Part shown: positions 21,608 through 33,879 of the stretch, one piece after another
Layout: each line of letters begins with the position of its first letter
How positions within the stretch are numbered: position 1 is the stretch's first letter
From: Synchiropus splendidus
Taxonomy: Eukaryota; Chordata; Actinopteri; Syngnathiformes; Callionymidae
DNA: 64,000 nucleotides
NCBI RefSeq assembly: GCF_027744825.2
Contig: NC_071351.1
Span: forward strand, 17,993,001-18,057,000
Reading direction: 5' to 3'
Notes under the pieces: generated by a model
The model's input: the letters and a program-made list of their open reading frames with translations, nothing else
What the model was told of the DNA's origin: nothing
The model's database searches: none
Made by a program: the position numbers and the translations under genes

Positions 21608-21994
21608 TTATTTCATACTATTTCGTGAAAAAAGCGGGGGTTTGTGACTGGTAGCGAAAATAAAATGTTCTTGACATCTCAAAAGTTATACATCTTTTAT
21701 GTTTTTCAAATTTGACAAATGGCTGAACAAATGAAAAAAGTTTGTCAAAATTTTTAAATAAAGTATATCTAGTTTCTAATAATATTTCTAATAATATTCA
21801 TCTATTTATCCTATCGTAGATGGTTGTACAAAAACGTCAGGCTTTAATTCAGGATTACTAATACAATTTGTGTAAACAGACAGTTTCAGGTACATGAAAA
21901 GATTAAGAAGATTGGGAACATGCCAACACGTTTGTACATACTAAAATGGCTTGTTGTCTTATAGTGAGAATGGAATGTCTTAAATTTGATGCAC

Positions 21995-22016
21995 GTGTGT
22001 GTGTGTGTGTGTGTGT
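21995..22016. repeat. (GT)n microsatellite
   Basis: Short run of about 11 GT units. Confidence 0.9.
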
Positions 22017-22561
22017 TGAGAATCTAATGGATGGAGAAAAGCTTGAAGTAAAAGGAAAAATGTACTTACAGACTTCGGTGCTGCGATTATATTTTATAAG
22101 ATGAACAGCCAGCCTACCAAAACTATTCTTTTATGGTTACTTGAGAACACAGACAAAACAGACAAGACAAAACCAGTTTCACAAACCTACAATGTCAACC
22201 AGTTTAACAAACAACTGGCAAAGTTGTTTGTTTTTAAAACACTGAAAAAAAAGTTTTAATATTTGAGACACAGGTGATAAATAATAACTGAGAATACACC
22301 TGTAACTTGTGAAAAAAATATGAAAATACAACATCTGAATTTGTTCACAAGCTTTACTTCAGCATTAAAATTTTGTGAAAATGAACAACAGAAACACTAT
22401 TTTTTAAAATGGAAAGATTTAATCTAAACACTCGGGTTACTTTTTTATAATTCTCAATTCATACATTCAAAGTTTCACCTCAGCTCGAAGCAGGTTAGTC
22501 TCTGGATCTGATCTAACTATCACATATGATGTTGGAGTAATTGCGTCATTGAGTTTCCTCC

Positions 22562-22935
22562 GCAGGGTGGCTGAGTGCACCCTTAGAGATAGGGTGAGGA
22601 GTTCGGTCATCCGGGAGGAGCTCGGGGTGCAGCCGCTGCTCCTCCACGTCTAGAAGAACCAGTTGAGGTGGCTCGGGCATCTGATCCGGATGCCCCCTGG
22701 ACGCCTCCCTGGGGAGGTGTTCCGGACATGTCCTACCTTGAGGAGACCCCGGGGAAGACCCAGGTCTCGCTGGAGAGATTATGTCTCCGGTCTGGCCTGG
22801 GAACGCCTAGGATCCCCCGGGAGGAGCTGGAGGAGGTTTGTGCGGACCGGGAAGTTTGGGCTTCCCTGCTCCAAATGCTGCCTCCACGACCCGACCCCGA
22901 TAAGCGGTAGAAGAAGGTGAAGGTGAAGGTAATTG
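22562..22935 (+). mobile_element. RTE/Rex3-like LINE 3' fragment
   Basis: A GC-rich island in AT-rich DNA. It encodes the end of a LINE protein (VAECTLRDRVRSSVIREELG style in early frames, then MRWLGHLIRMPPGRLPGEVF, then RPRGRPRSRWRDYVSGLAWE) and ends in a GAAGGT repeat. This 3' tail is abundant in fish genomes and is 5'-truncated as usual for LINEs. It lies within the Polinton, so it inserted later. Confidence 0.8.
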
Positions 22936-24049
22936 CGTAATGCATGCATAATTGGTTGATTCATCCTGATAATATAAACTATGATATTTGTTTTTATCCT
23001 TTGGTGCAACTTTTAAAGAGTTAAAACATTCAATTACTTCTACACTTGTTGCCTGGTTTTGAATAGATTTTTTAATTTTTTTTTTTTTTATTAGCATTTT
23101 TAAAAATGCTAAACACAAAATGCACACTACAAAACTAACATGTCGCACCGTACTGCTCCCGCATTTGGCTATTTTCACCTGAAAATAAAGAATGAAGACA
23201 CATTTAAATCAATGAAAAGCATGGCTTGTAATATACACATTTTAGCCACTTGTAAGGCAAAAAAATAAAATAAAATAAAATTAAGAGTTAACATACTTTG
23301 GATATTTCTACACTACTTGTCTTACTAGCGATAGCATCAAGTATAAATGAATGTTCATTCAATGAATGTTCTGTCCCTCCTACATTGTAGATGTGTTACA
23401 TGACAAGTTATAGGACGTTTGTATAGCTATTGTATCGCATTGCTTCACAATTGTTACATTGCAGGAACACATTCAGTCATTTCATCTTGCATGATATAGG
23501 GACTGAAAAGAAGCAGAGTGAAGAACAGTTCTTGTAACTTATTCTCACTTTCCCTCATTTTTGCCACAGTGTTTGCGTGTCGCTGTGTGAGTGTTAAGTT
23601 TGTTGTGTGTTAAGGTCTATTTTGCGCTCTCGAAGGCTCAAACGTTGTGTTGCTCAGTCTGGTCTGATCTAAATGTCACAGCAAATGATGAAGTAATTTT
23701 GTACTGCTCGCACGTTTGATCGTTTTACCCTTAAATTACAGGGTACAGTGCAAACTAAAAGTAGTCCATTTTTTTTTTTTACCTTTAGTGTGACTAGATT
23801 TTTTTTGAAAAGCATGACTCAGTCAAGCAACGACTGATGAAAATAGAATGTTTCTATATTTTATCGTCTGACTTGAAACAGCATCATGTAACTTTAAAAT
23901 AATAAAATCTCTCTTTGTTCCAGCTCCAGAGGTCCTTCCATCGCCACCAGAAGGTTATCGGCTGACTCGAATCTAATATTAGAAGTGACAATGCATCTAG
24001 TACATAATATCATGAGATATTAACAGAAGCTTATAAATGATTAAATATA

Positions 24050-24460
24050 TTTACCTGTATCACTCTGCGTTAATTATTACCCAGAGGGGTAATAATTCCT
24101 ATAAAAGAAGAGATGAATATGATAAACCAACATGACAAAGTTTCTATAATAGTTTTTTATATTCACCTATAAAGCATCCGTGGCTAGACTGGTATCTATT
24201 GAAGGGAGCACTGCAGTCGGATCCGTGTGTACGCCACCGTCTTCAAAAGTTGGTCGCATTATTGCTCGAATAATGAAATCTTTTTACTTGTATCACTCTG
24301 CGTTAAATGAATGTCACACAGATGGGTGACGACATCTGTGAATGAAAAGAGATGTGATAAACATGACATAACGTTTTATATAATACTTATAATACTTGTA
24401 TATGTAGATACACAGATATACTGTATGTATATATAGATATATTCACCTATGGCGTGCAGA
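24050..24460. repeat. Diverged tandem duplication (~230-bp unit)
   Basis: 24057-24215 and 24290-24500 share, in order, TATCACTCTGCGTTAA, a GAGATG...GATAAAC...CATGACA block, TATTCACCTAT and a GCATCC.T.GC.AGACTGG block. The copies differ by many substitutions and a TA-rich expansion. Confidence 0.6.
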
Positions 24461-24715
24461 GGAAGAGGCATCCATAGCGAGACTGGAGTCCGTTTGAAAA
24501 GGAGTCCGATGAAGTTCTGGCAGGCCTGGTCAACAGCAAAGGTTACCCCTGAACTGATGTAAAATGTGGTCAGAATCAGGGTCATCGAAATACTCCATTT
24601 GTGTTAGGTCTTTTGTTGATTTTGGATAAAACAATGTTGGAAGAGCTCAGCATTTGCTAGATAGCTCAGAGGTGTGAACTTTTTCCCCTGTCAAATGATG
24701 CTATTTGGAAAGGAG

Positions 24716-24818
<103 letters not shown>

Positions 24819-25119
24819 GTCTGAAGACAGCGAGGTTTGCCTTCAGACAGACCTCTCTGTCTTCAGATTGTCTCTTTTGAAGATTCAACCGGCCGGGAAA
24901 GAACTCACATCTCCTCAGCAAATTAACCCGTATCATGGACTCTGTTTCAGTGTCTGAGAAAGAGTCAGGCCTAGTGACTGTTGTTCCCCCACTGTTTGAC
25001 CTCATTTTTGAAAGTATTTCCTGAGTAAGTAAAAAATCACTCACACAGGGTATAAAATTAAATAGACCGATTCAACAGAAACTCATATGAGTCGGATAGC
25101 TGTGTCATTTGAACTAATG

Positions 25120-25445
25120 CTGAAAACTAAAAGTATTTCTTTCTTTTGTTTTATCCCTGTTCACTCAACCTTATTTTCTGAAAAACTAAAAATATTTCTT
25201 TCTTTTGTTTTATCCTTTCATCGCTTTACCCTAGTTTCTGAAATCTAAAAGTTTTTCTCTCTTTTGTTTTATCCTTGTTCACTCAACCTTATTTTTTTGA
25301 AAACTAAAAGTATTTCTTTCATTTGTTTTATCCTTTCATTGCTTGACCCTAGTTTCTGAAAACTAAAAGTATTCCTCCCTTTTGTTTTATCCTTGTTCAC
25401 TGAATGTTATTTTCTGAAAAACTAAAAGTATTTCTCAAACAAGTA
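25120..25445. repeat. ~60-65 bp minisatellite, about five units
   Basis: The unit has AACTAAAAGTATTTCTTTC, then TTTTGTTTTATCCTT, then TCACTCAACCTTATTTTCTG. Units alternate between two variants (TTCACTCAACCTTATT versus CATCGCTTTACCCTAGTT), suggesting a higher-order dimer. It adjoins the right inverted repeat. Confidence 0.8.
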
Positions 25446-25698
25446 GAAATTATCTGTTTTAAACACATTTTGAAAAAATGAGTGCATGAGTTGGGTAGCT
25501 GTGTCATTTGAACTATTAGTGAAGACTAAAAAAGTGTTTTGTTTCTCCTGTGTTATCTTTAAGAAATATTTCAAGAATGAAAAACTGTTTCATAAGATGT
25601 TAAATAACTTCTAAAATGTTTAAACCAGAAATAATATTGTAGCTACTAACACTGTGAGGATGCAGCTGACCCCTCCCATGCATCACACAGGATGTAGC

Positions 25699-25926
25699 AT
25701 CCGCCCTCGACCTTCATTATTTTCCTTCCTGTCATAAAACAAGGGGAATGGTTATTATTTTAATTTCCTGTTGATATAAAAAAGGGGGAGGGTTATTATT
25801 TTAACTTCTTGTTGATAGAAACAAAGGGGGAGGGGTTTTATTACCTCCGGAAGGGGAAGGGTTTATTACCTCCGGGGGCCATAAATCAATACAGGTTTGA
25901 CATTTTGTGGTTTCCTTCTTCTCTCT
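25699..25926 (-). repeat. Right terminal inverted repeat of the Polinton
   Basis: Reverse complement of 10679-10955 apart from one missing short unit and scattered changes. It ends CCTTCTTCTCTCT at 25926. The flank (GATGATGGATATACCCCCAC) belongs to the DIRS-like sequence also found at 55.61 kb. Confidence 0.9.
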
Positions 25927-26719
25927 GATGATGGATATACCCCCACAGCTCCACTCCCTATGACTTATCCTGAGAGTTTTCAATCGTTCCTTATTATTAT
26001 TATCCTTATTATTTCTCTTTGACTGTAGTCCGAGCGTAGCGGAGATGGGAGAACCTTGGGCTAATGTGGAGATGAACTCGCCGGGGCTCCGCCCTTAACT
26101 CCAGGTCCGCCATGCAGGTCAACTTGAGTAGGTGGAGAGAGTATCCTCACCACATAGTCTGACCCGAGATAAACCATGTGGAGTGCAAACAGGACAGAAC
26201 TTCAACGTCCAGACCTCACGCCTTAAAGATTGCAGCCGAACCGTGGTGGCCACCACTGCGGATAAGTGCGCAGGAGAAGCGTCGCCAAAGTAGGTGAAGA
26301 TTGACCGGTGGCCTGTCTCATATCAAAGAGGGGTGGCGTGCCAAGAGACCTGCTGCTATCTCCACACGCCAGGTCTCACGCCAGTCCTGCCTACTAGACG
26401 TCTTGCGCCAACGACCTCACCCCCAAGGTCCCTGCTCTGGCAACTACACAGGGGAACCTAAAGCCATCCCATAGCCACAGCACTTGTTTGAGACCAACGT
26501 GGATGAACACAATTGGCACAAATTAAACGTCCACATTTGAAGGGAAAACTCGCCAGTGGAGAAACGTTTGGCCCATGACGAAGCGCTGCGGAAGAGAATG
26601 ATTCTTTCATCTATTGACCAGAGCTGCTGGAAGTACCTGTAAACAGGACAACATGAGGCAAAGAAGAAGCTGCTACGTCAGACAAATAGAAATCTGCAAA
26701 AGTTGAGGCGGAACCCGAG

Positions 26720-27905
26720 GAGGCTGCTCGGCCGGTTTCTGCCAAAGAAACTCCTCAGAAGGCAGCTATGGATGTTGCCCCTTTTTACCACCTGCCAGAG
26801 CCACCCACATCTTATCTGTTTTCCCGACGGCCTTGACTCCATTCAGACTAGCTCTCGACCTCACGGGACACACCTTGTGCAAGTGCCAGTGGTTCTCATC
26901 CGGGTGGGGGGTAGGACAGAAAGCCTTCACCGAAAAATTGCTGACCTCAGAAGAGGCACAAAGAAATTTGGGAAAAAAGACTAATCGAGAAGACACGTAG
27001 TTCTCCAAACCCTCCTGATGGAGGGCAGGACAAGTAGGAGAGCTGCTTTGTAAGCCACCAGCTCCAAAGGAGCCTGATCAAGTGGCTCGAAGGGAGCTTC
27101 AAAGAGAGACTTTAATACCAATTCAAGATCCCAATAGGGGCAGATGTGTCTGGAGGTGGGTCTTAACTGGACTAACAGTGGATGTTTACCCAACGGACAG
27201 CAGTCCACACCCATTGAGCATTATATACTTTGAGTGTTGCGGGTGCTTCAGCATTTCGAATAGTGAACTGCACCTCAGGGGGGCAGAGGACTGCCTGCTA
27301 GCCTTGAAGTAGCCATGCTTTGTTGGGGACACCCCTGGATCGGCGGACCCCTCATAATTTCTGCCCCCTGCTGCTGGACTGTTTGCAGGACTTGAACAGG
27401 TTGCAGCACACCCTCGTGTGAGTACTCCAGAACATCTCCCAGGACTCTGGAACTCCTATGAGGTCATCTTGACCACAAAGCTTAACCCCCAGCCTTGCAG
27501 TGTGGCCTGACCTGAGAACCATGGGCAATTACCATGGCCGTCCATACCGGACGTCTGACTGGCACCGCCGGCTCCTTTGTCAGACGGCTGTCAAGGAGAT
27601 GCACGTTTTGCTGCACTAAACCGCCTGCAATGTCACCGGCTTTTCACTCCTCATGAAACGGCTCACTAGACGATGCTCGCCGACGGGGTGACCGTCCAGA
27701 CCATTGTGTAGCATGGAAAGGGCTGCTACATATACCCATAATGTAGCACTGCACCGATGTTCATTAACCAGATGTTGGAGAAAAGAGAGGATTAGAGAAT
27801 AGGTGCCGATTTTGGGGAGGCTGACAGGGTTCCACACCACTGGGGAAACAATGTCCATTTAGCATTGTATGCTCTGAGGGTTGACAGAGCTTTAGCGTTC
27901 TGAAG
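26720..27905 (-). pseudogene. DIRS-like tyrosine recombinase, copy B
   Basis: On minus, LILQNAKALSTLRAYNAKW starts the core-binding domain, continued in another frame by SFLQHLVNEHRCSATLWVYV, then AALSMLHNGLDGHPVGEHRL. Next come LVQLRPTSRHICPYWDLELV, then LKSLFEAPFEPL, then AALLLVLPSIRRVW where the first catalytic Arg region is expected, and LHKVCPVRSRASLNG further on. This is a recognisable but frame-broken lambda-type recombinase that would integrate circular DNA without a target duplication. Confidence 0.65.
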
Positions 27906-28269
27906 AATCAATGGGACATCCGGCATGTGACTGATTGTTAAGCCTGGAGAAGTCAAATCTTGAAGGGTCGTCCTTGTATTGGGGGAGCCCTCGGGGTTCC
28001 TGATGCTTGCAGAAGCGCTGACCTCGATGGAGGGAACTCCCAGGGGCCTTTGATCCGCATCTGACACATCTCCAGATACCAGCTGGAGCTGTCTGGAGCC
28101 ACGAGAATCATTCTCACAGTCGGCAGCTGAATTCTCCTCATCAGAGAAAGAAGAAGGCAAGGAGGAGGAAGGGCAAACAGGAGGCCTTCTGAGTCCAGAC
28201 TGAGTCCAGCATGACCCCACGAACGTCGTGCTCTGTCTGGGACTGGGACTCTGACTGGGAGTGCGCTTT

Positions 28270-28970
28270 TCAGGAGGTTTACTCTGTGTCTCAATAGCAC
28301 GATGTGCTCCAACACCAAGCTGGTGTGCGCTCATGACTCCTGTTTCGACCTGGCTAGAATCAACCAGTACTCCAAGTACGTCAGAATTCGCAGACCTTGT
28401 CTCCTTAATGGATCGAGCCCCACCTCCACGCACTTTGCGAAGGTGCGAGGCACTAGAGTGCTGTATTAAACCTGACCCTCGAGCCCAAACCGGAAAAACT
28501 TTCTGTGACTCGGCCAAACCGTGTTGTGGAAGTTGGAGTGTGCAAGATCAAGATCCACTCTCACACTCTGACGCACTCCAGGAGTCTCGTGGTAGTCCAG
28601 AACCGCTGTCTGGTCACGAATTGGTTGAGGACACTGAGGTCCAGAACAGTTCTCCACTCTCCTGTCTTCTTGGGTTCCAGAAAGTACCAGGAGTAAAACC
28701 CAGTGTAAGAGGATCGCTTTGGCACTAGCTCGATTACTTCATCAGAAATGACCGCTGGTTCTCTGAGTTGACCCAGGTCCACTTGAAGTCGCGGAACCTG
28801 GGATTTGACTGTGAAACTGAAGGGCGTGTCAATGACCGAGTGTCTTCTCGATCCATATGGGCAGGTGGGGAGACATGCGCTTTCAATTCGGAAGATACTC
28901 TGTCAAGACAGGCGCCCTGAGCACAGGAACGTACCCGGCCTCCGGGGCAGGTCCAGGTCGAAAAGGCCAT
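28270..28970 (-). pseudogene. DIRS-like reverse transcriptase, copy B
   Basis: The frame 28782-28561 has IELVPKRSSYTGFYSWYFLE, then PKKTGEWRTVLDLSVLNQF, the N-terminal RT blocks. The part between LLECVRV and the polymerase box is missing or degenerate. Further on, LVPRTFAKCVEVGLDPLRRQ, then GLRILTYLEYWLIL contains the box, where YxDD reads YLEY (28367-28378). Both Asps are lost, so catalysis is impossible. Confidence 0.7.
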
Positions 28971-29661
28971 CGGTACTCAGCGCCCAATGTTCTTCAAAAA
29001 CAGACTCGCTTTTGTCAGCTGGGGAAGTAGGGTCCCAAACTTGCAGTGTACCTTGATCTGACACTGCAATTCTCCTAAGATGGACACCCGAGGGACCGGC
29101 CCAATCATCCTCAGAAAGAGATGACTCTCTCGATGACGATGTCTTGCTTGCCTACGAGAGGTTTGGAGTGCTGCAGAGAAAAGAATCACAGACAGACATC
29201 GGATCAGACATCGCACGAGGGAGCTGAGAACAGAACCGGTCTGGCATGCAGCGCCTACTGTGTGATGAAGTGGTGGCTTTCGCAGTCCTGTGGCGACCCC
29301 TGCTGGAAACTGGCAAGTCTGAATAATAAGAAGAGTTAATGGCAAAATTGAAACTCTCCCGACTTTTGGCAAGAACCGGGATCTGTTGAGAGACTGGAAA
29401 GAGTTATTTGACGCCTATGCTTCTTATTGTGGCGAAGCTGAAAAAAAACATAACTTCTTGGCTCCAGAAACTTCCCCGTCTCTAGAGACGATATCAAACA
29501 AAAACACATTTTGAAGCAGGATTCCGCATTGACTGGAACCGGAAGAGAACTTGGAGGGTGATAAACCCTAATTTTGGGCGGAGAAGAAACAGACCAAATA
29601 CCAAAGTCATGCATCTTTTTTTTTTTTTTTTTGAGTTAGACTTTGGTTCAGATGCATACTT

Positions 29662-30028
29662 TTAGATACAAAGTTTTCTTCCTTCGCATTTGGAGGGTGC
29701 AGAGCTGAGAGACCGACTGGTCTCTCCAAGAGGAGCAGCGATGATCAGCGCGGCGATGATCCGGACGGCTGGGCTCACCCCTCCCCTTCGACCAGCGACG
29801 GTGTTCCCCCTGGGCGGCGGCTGTGTGAGGAGGCGCTGCGAGCAGAGCACCGACGGACTGTTGAATCTCCAAAATCTCTGGTGGAGTGAGAGAGGTTCTG
29901 CGATGGATGAGCCTGTCCACAGAGCTCATGAAGAGCCAGATCTCAAGCGCTATGAGCCGGTTGCAGACGGCGTAGACACCATTCCACTGCGCAATAGTGG
30001 CTCTGTCAGCGCCGGGTGGGAAGGTCAC
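29662..30028 (-). pseudogene. DIRS-like gag fragment, copy B
   Basis: The frame reads PPGADRATIAQWNGVYAVCN, then RRTSLTPPEILEIQQSVGAL. The same segment occurs on plus at 38.76-38.98 kb (copy D), so it is a conserved part of this family's first ORF. No catalytic motif. Confidence 0.5.
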
Positions 30029-30186
30029 TCCTCAGGGGAGTAGTCGAGCTCCAGGGGCGAGGGTATCGCGCATCGCACATCGCGCATGACGGCTAAGCGA
30101 GATGAAACGCGGCGCCGCATATCCAAACCCTCCACCTGGCAGTAAGCTCTGTACCTGACCACGTGCGGTGCTAGTGCCAGTTTATT

Positions 30187-30188
30187 TA

Positions 30189-30286
<98 letters not shown>

Positions 30287-30287
30287 C
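30187..30287. repeat. (TA)n microsatellite
   Basis: About 50 TA units with one TACATA interruption. Confidence 0.98.
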
Positions 30288-30289
30288 TG

Positions 30290-30385
30290 GGTGAAGAACT
30301 AATTCAACCTGTCTGAAGTGAGAGTGAGAGTTGAGAGTTAGTAACATTTTTTTATTTTTGTCGGTCTGTAAACCATCCTTACTTT
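30290..30385 (+). repeat. Partial ~185-bp satellite monomer
   Basis: AGAACTAATTCAACCTGTCT, then TTTATTTTTGTCGGTCTGTA match monomers at 31.8-33.7 and 38.0-38.7 kb. It breaks off within the monomer, where LINE sequence begins. Confidence 0.75.
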
Positions 30386-31776
30386 TCACTAACTACAAGC
30401 CACGTGCCCCCCACACTCTGAACAACCTTGCTCTTGCACAGGACCAGAACAACTTCTATTGTCGCTTTGAGCAGCCATTTTGCACCAACACCTCTGTGGT
30501 CTCTCCAGCCCCATGTTCCACTTTACAACAAAGGACTATGCTGTCTCTTAGTGACACAACTAAGATGAACGATGTCACTGAGACAGCAACGTCGATCAAA
30601 GACACTTTTGATGAGCCACCCCCTCACCTCCCCCCTCTTCCTCTTTCTCTTGACATCATGGAGCAGGACGTGCGCACTCAGCTCAGGAGGCTGAACCTTC
30701 GGAAGGCGGCAGGTCCGGACAGAGTTTCCCCTGCCATCCTGAAGCATTGTGCTGCTGAGCTGGCTCCAGTGTTCACTGACATCTTCAATGCTTCCTTGGT
30801 GTCCTGTCATGTACCTGCCAGCTTTGAGTCCTCCAATACCATCCCTGTTCCCAAGAAGGCCAGGATCACAGGACTGAATGACTACAGACCGGTGGCACTG
30901 ACGTCTGTGGTCATGAAGTCCTTTGAGCGCCTGGTTCTCTCTCACCTGAAATCTTTCACTGCTTCTCACCTGGACTCATTGCAGTTTGCCTACAGAGCCA
31001 ACAGATCTGTGGACGATGCAGTGAACCAGGCCCTTCATTTTGTTATGGAGCATCTGGACTGCCCAGGAACCTATGGCAGGATCCTGTTTATGGACTTAAG
31101 CTCTGCCTTTAACAAAATTCTTCCAGCTCTGCTTGAATACAAGCTTCGCCAGCTTGACGTGCCTGACTCCCTCTGTAGATGGATTACAGACTTCCTGACC
31201 AGCCGAAGTCAGTGTGTGCGGCTGGGGACGACTGTCTCCGACACTCGGACCCTCATCATCGGGTCTCCTCAGGGCTGTGTTCTCTCTCCGTGGCTCTTCT
31301 CTATGTACACTAACTGCTGCACCTCCAGCCACGAGTCCATGAAGCTGATCAAGTTTGCGGATGACACCACCACCATCAGGCTCATCTCAGATGGAGATGA
31401 GTCGGCTTACAGGAGGGAGGTGGAGCGGCTAATGTCCTGGTGCAGCTACAACAACCTGGAGCTCAACGCCCAGAAGACAGTGGAGATGTTCATAGACTTC
31501 AGGAGAGTAACAGTTTCTCTGTCCCCTCTCATGTTGGCTGGTTTACCTATTCCTATTGTGGACTCCTTCTGCTTCCTGGGAACCACCATCACTGAGGACC
31601 TCAAATGGGAGCCAACCATCAGGTCCCTCATCAGGAAGGCCCAGCAGAGAATGTTCTTTCTGAGGCAGCGACGGAAACTACAACTGCCGACGAAGTTGCT
31701 GGTGGAGTTCTACACAGCCATCATCCAGTCCATCCTCACCTACTCTATCACCGTCTGGTACAACAGCGCCACCTCC
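30386..31776 (+). mobile_element. L2-like LINE fragment (RT), truncated at both ends
   Basis: One frame of ~450 codons matches 42909-44296 of the longer copy almost base for base. It holds the RT core: [20 protein letters not shown], then SIIPVPKK-like [57 protein letters not shown] and [12 protein letters not shown] with an intact FADD box. It begins at TCACTAACTACAAG and ends at GCCACCTCC. The last ~400 bases and 3' tail of the family are absent, and satellite resumes directly. The open frame suggests recent origin, yet neither end is a normal LINE end. Confidence 0.88.
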
Positions 31777-32655
31777 TGAAAATGTGTTTCATGCACCGTT
31801 CACTCACTGCTCTGGGATGCCTGAGAACATGAAAATTTCACCTGCAAATATTGGAAAAACAGTCTTTCTAAAAAAAAATAATACTAAACCTATATTTCTG
31901 AACTGTATTTCAAAGGGTTATCAACATTTTTTTTTTTTTTTCCTGGTCAGAAACCGAGCTTGTCTCGGGCTGAAAACGCATTTTCTGTACTGTACATTCT
32001 CTGCTCAGCGAATGCCTCAGAACATGAAAATCTCACCTGAATTTACAGCAGAAGCGGTCTTTCTAGTAGCTGCAGAATTAATTCAACATATCTGAAGTGG
32101 TTTCAGAGCGATAACATTTTTATGTTTGTCAATTCTGAAAACCACTGTCACTCCTGCTGGAAACGCAATATCTGCACTGTTCAGTCACTGCTCAGGGTTG
32201 CCTGAGAACATGAAAATTTCTCCTGCATGTATAGGAAAAACACTCTTTCTAATATATTTAACACTAAACCTACATTTCTGAAATGTTTTTAGAGGGTTAT
32301 CAAGAATTTTATTTTTGACGGTCCCAAATCCACTTTCTCTTCTCTCAGGCATACCACAGAACATGAAAATTTCACCTCCCACTAAAAGCAGAAGGGATCT
32401 TTCTAGTAGGTGCCAAACAAGTTCAACATGTCTGAAGTGGTTTCAGAGTGATAACATTTTTATGTTTGTCGGTCTGAACACCACCGTCACTCGGGCTGAA
32501 AAACGGTTTACTGCACTGTTCACTCACTAATCAGAATAGCCTCAGAACATGAAAATATCACCTGCCACTATAGGAAAAACACTCTTTCTGGTACATTCAA
32601 CACTAAACCTACATTTCTGAACTTTCCTAAGAGGGTTATCAACGATCTAATTTTT
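31777..32655 (+). repeat. Satellite array, ~185-bp monomers (block 1)
   Basis: The marker CAGAACATGAAAATTTCACC (with variants) recurs at about 31823, 32018, 32204, 32358 and 32543, intervals 195, 186, 154 and 185 bp. Monomers also share GCACTGTTCACTCACTGCTC, CTTTCTAGTA, GTTATCAACATTTTTATTTT and GGGCTGAAAACGCGTTTTCT. Confidence 0.85.
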
Positions 32656-33300
32656 GCCGATTGTTGGGAAATACACCTTTAATGTATCTTCCGCGTTTTC
32701 ATTTACTCGTGACAATGACTACCAAAAACCTACAAGTTAAAATCAAAAAGAATTTATTCCTTGCCAGCGGAGTCTATTCACCTACTCAGGGCCCTGGGTC
32801 ATCAACTATCTCTGCCTTAGCCTCAGCTCAAGTAGAATACTGTGACAAAACTTATCTGGGCCTGACCCTTTTTATATGCTTTCAGCCCATCTTGGGGTGT
32901 AGTCTCCACTGATTGGTCCTGGTCTTCTTATGGTCCTAGTCGTCATGGGTCAAATTCAACATGTTGTATTGACTCCACTCAGTCTGGAGCGATGTTGATG
33001 AATCCTCCCAAATGTTGCCTATAATAGGTGGTAGCTGAGAACCCGATCCATTCTTCTGATTGGCTTGCTTCTGTCATCTCATCCGTTCTCCATCTGGTCA
33101 TTTGGTTTACGACCCCCATGGATGATCAAGTCCCATGACAATTGCCATTCCTGCCATTTAACACACACCATTTTTAGTCCACATATTCTTCCATGGATAC
33201 AGGGTCAACTTGATGATACCTTACCCTTACTCACCGCATCTGTTGAATGCAATCTTTTTATTATTATTTAACAAAACATTCTAAAGTAATTCAATTCAAT
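32656..33300. mobile_element. Unclassified insert in the satellite
   Basis: About 640 bp without satellite marker, between TTTTTGCCGAT and ATTCAATTCAATGATATATC. It begins TGTTGGGAAATACACC and contains ...ATTATTTAACA near 33270, so a solo LTR (TGTT...AACA) is possible. No duplication was found at its ends and no frame is recognisable. Confidence 0.3.
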
Positions 33301-33775
33301 GATATATCTTTTTTTAATATATTTATTTAGTAATATATCATTATTCCTATACGGTCCGAAACCCACTTTCTCTGTGGCCGAAAACGCGTTTTCTGTGCTG
33401 TTCACTCACTGCTCAGCGATGCCACAGAAGATTCAAATTTCACCTCCCACTATAGCAGAAAAGGTATTCCTCATTGGTTCAGAACTAATTCAACCTGTCT
33501 AAAGTGATTTAAGAGAGTTATCAACATTTTTATTTTTGTCGGTTTGTAACCACCTTTTCTTGGGCTGAAAACGCGTTTTCTGCACTGTTCACTCACTGAT
33601 CAGAATAGCCTCTGAACATGAAAATATCACCTACAACTATAGGAAAATCACTCTTTCTAGTATATTCAGCACTAAACTTACCTTTCTTAACTGTATTTCA
33701 GGGGGTTATCAACATTTCTTTTACCTGGTTTGAAACCCAGCTTATCCCGGGCCGAAAAGGCGTTTGCCGAATGTG
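33301..33775 (+). repeat. Satellite array (block 2)
   Basis: Monomer markers recur near 33427 (CAGAAGATTCAAATTTCACC variant) and 33612 (TGAACATGAAAATATCACCT), ~185 bp apart. The last monomer stops at AAAAGGCGTTTGCCG, where Tx1-like LINE sequence starts. Confidence 0.8.
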
Positions 33776-33879
33776 GACGTGTGTGTGCGGAGCTCCTGAG
33801 ATAGAGTTGACTTTTCTCCCTCAGATCTTTATAAAAAAAAACGACTGAACACAAAGGTGCTGGAGTACTTTATTTTCTT

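Larger units (their letters stand above)
20290..22560. other. AT-rich non-coding part of the Polinton
   Basis: No polymerase motifs were found in the frames of either strand. Two short plus frames (20613-20795 and 20893-21180) show no recognisable domain. Poly-A runs at 21324-21343 and a (TA)n tract at 21567-21601 lie here. Confidence 0.4.
25927..30180 (-). mobile_element. DIRS-like retroelement, copy B
   Basis: Reading leftwards: gag remnant (30.0-29.66 kb), RT remnant (28.97-28.27 kb), then a tyrosine-recombinase remnant (27.9-26.7 kb). The gag-RT-recombinase order and absence of integrase define DIRS-type elements. Most of it aligns by eye with 55.6-60.5 kb. The left end is cut by, or abuts, the Polinton; the right end abuts a (TA)n tract. 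All frames are broken. Confidence 0.75.

Noticed and set aside
22562..22935. GC-rich island as a host exon or CpG island
   Set aside because: Its text is the familiar RTE/Rex3-like 3' tail ending in GAAGGT repeats.
28561..28970. Gypsy or retroviral assignment of the RT in copies B and C
   Set aside because: Tyrosine-recombinase remnants lie downstream and no integrase is seen, so a DIRS-type element fits better.
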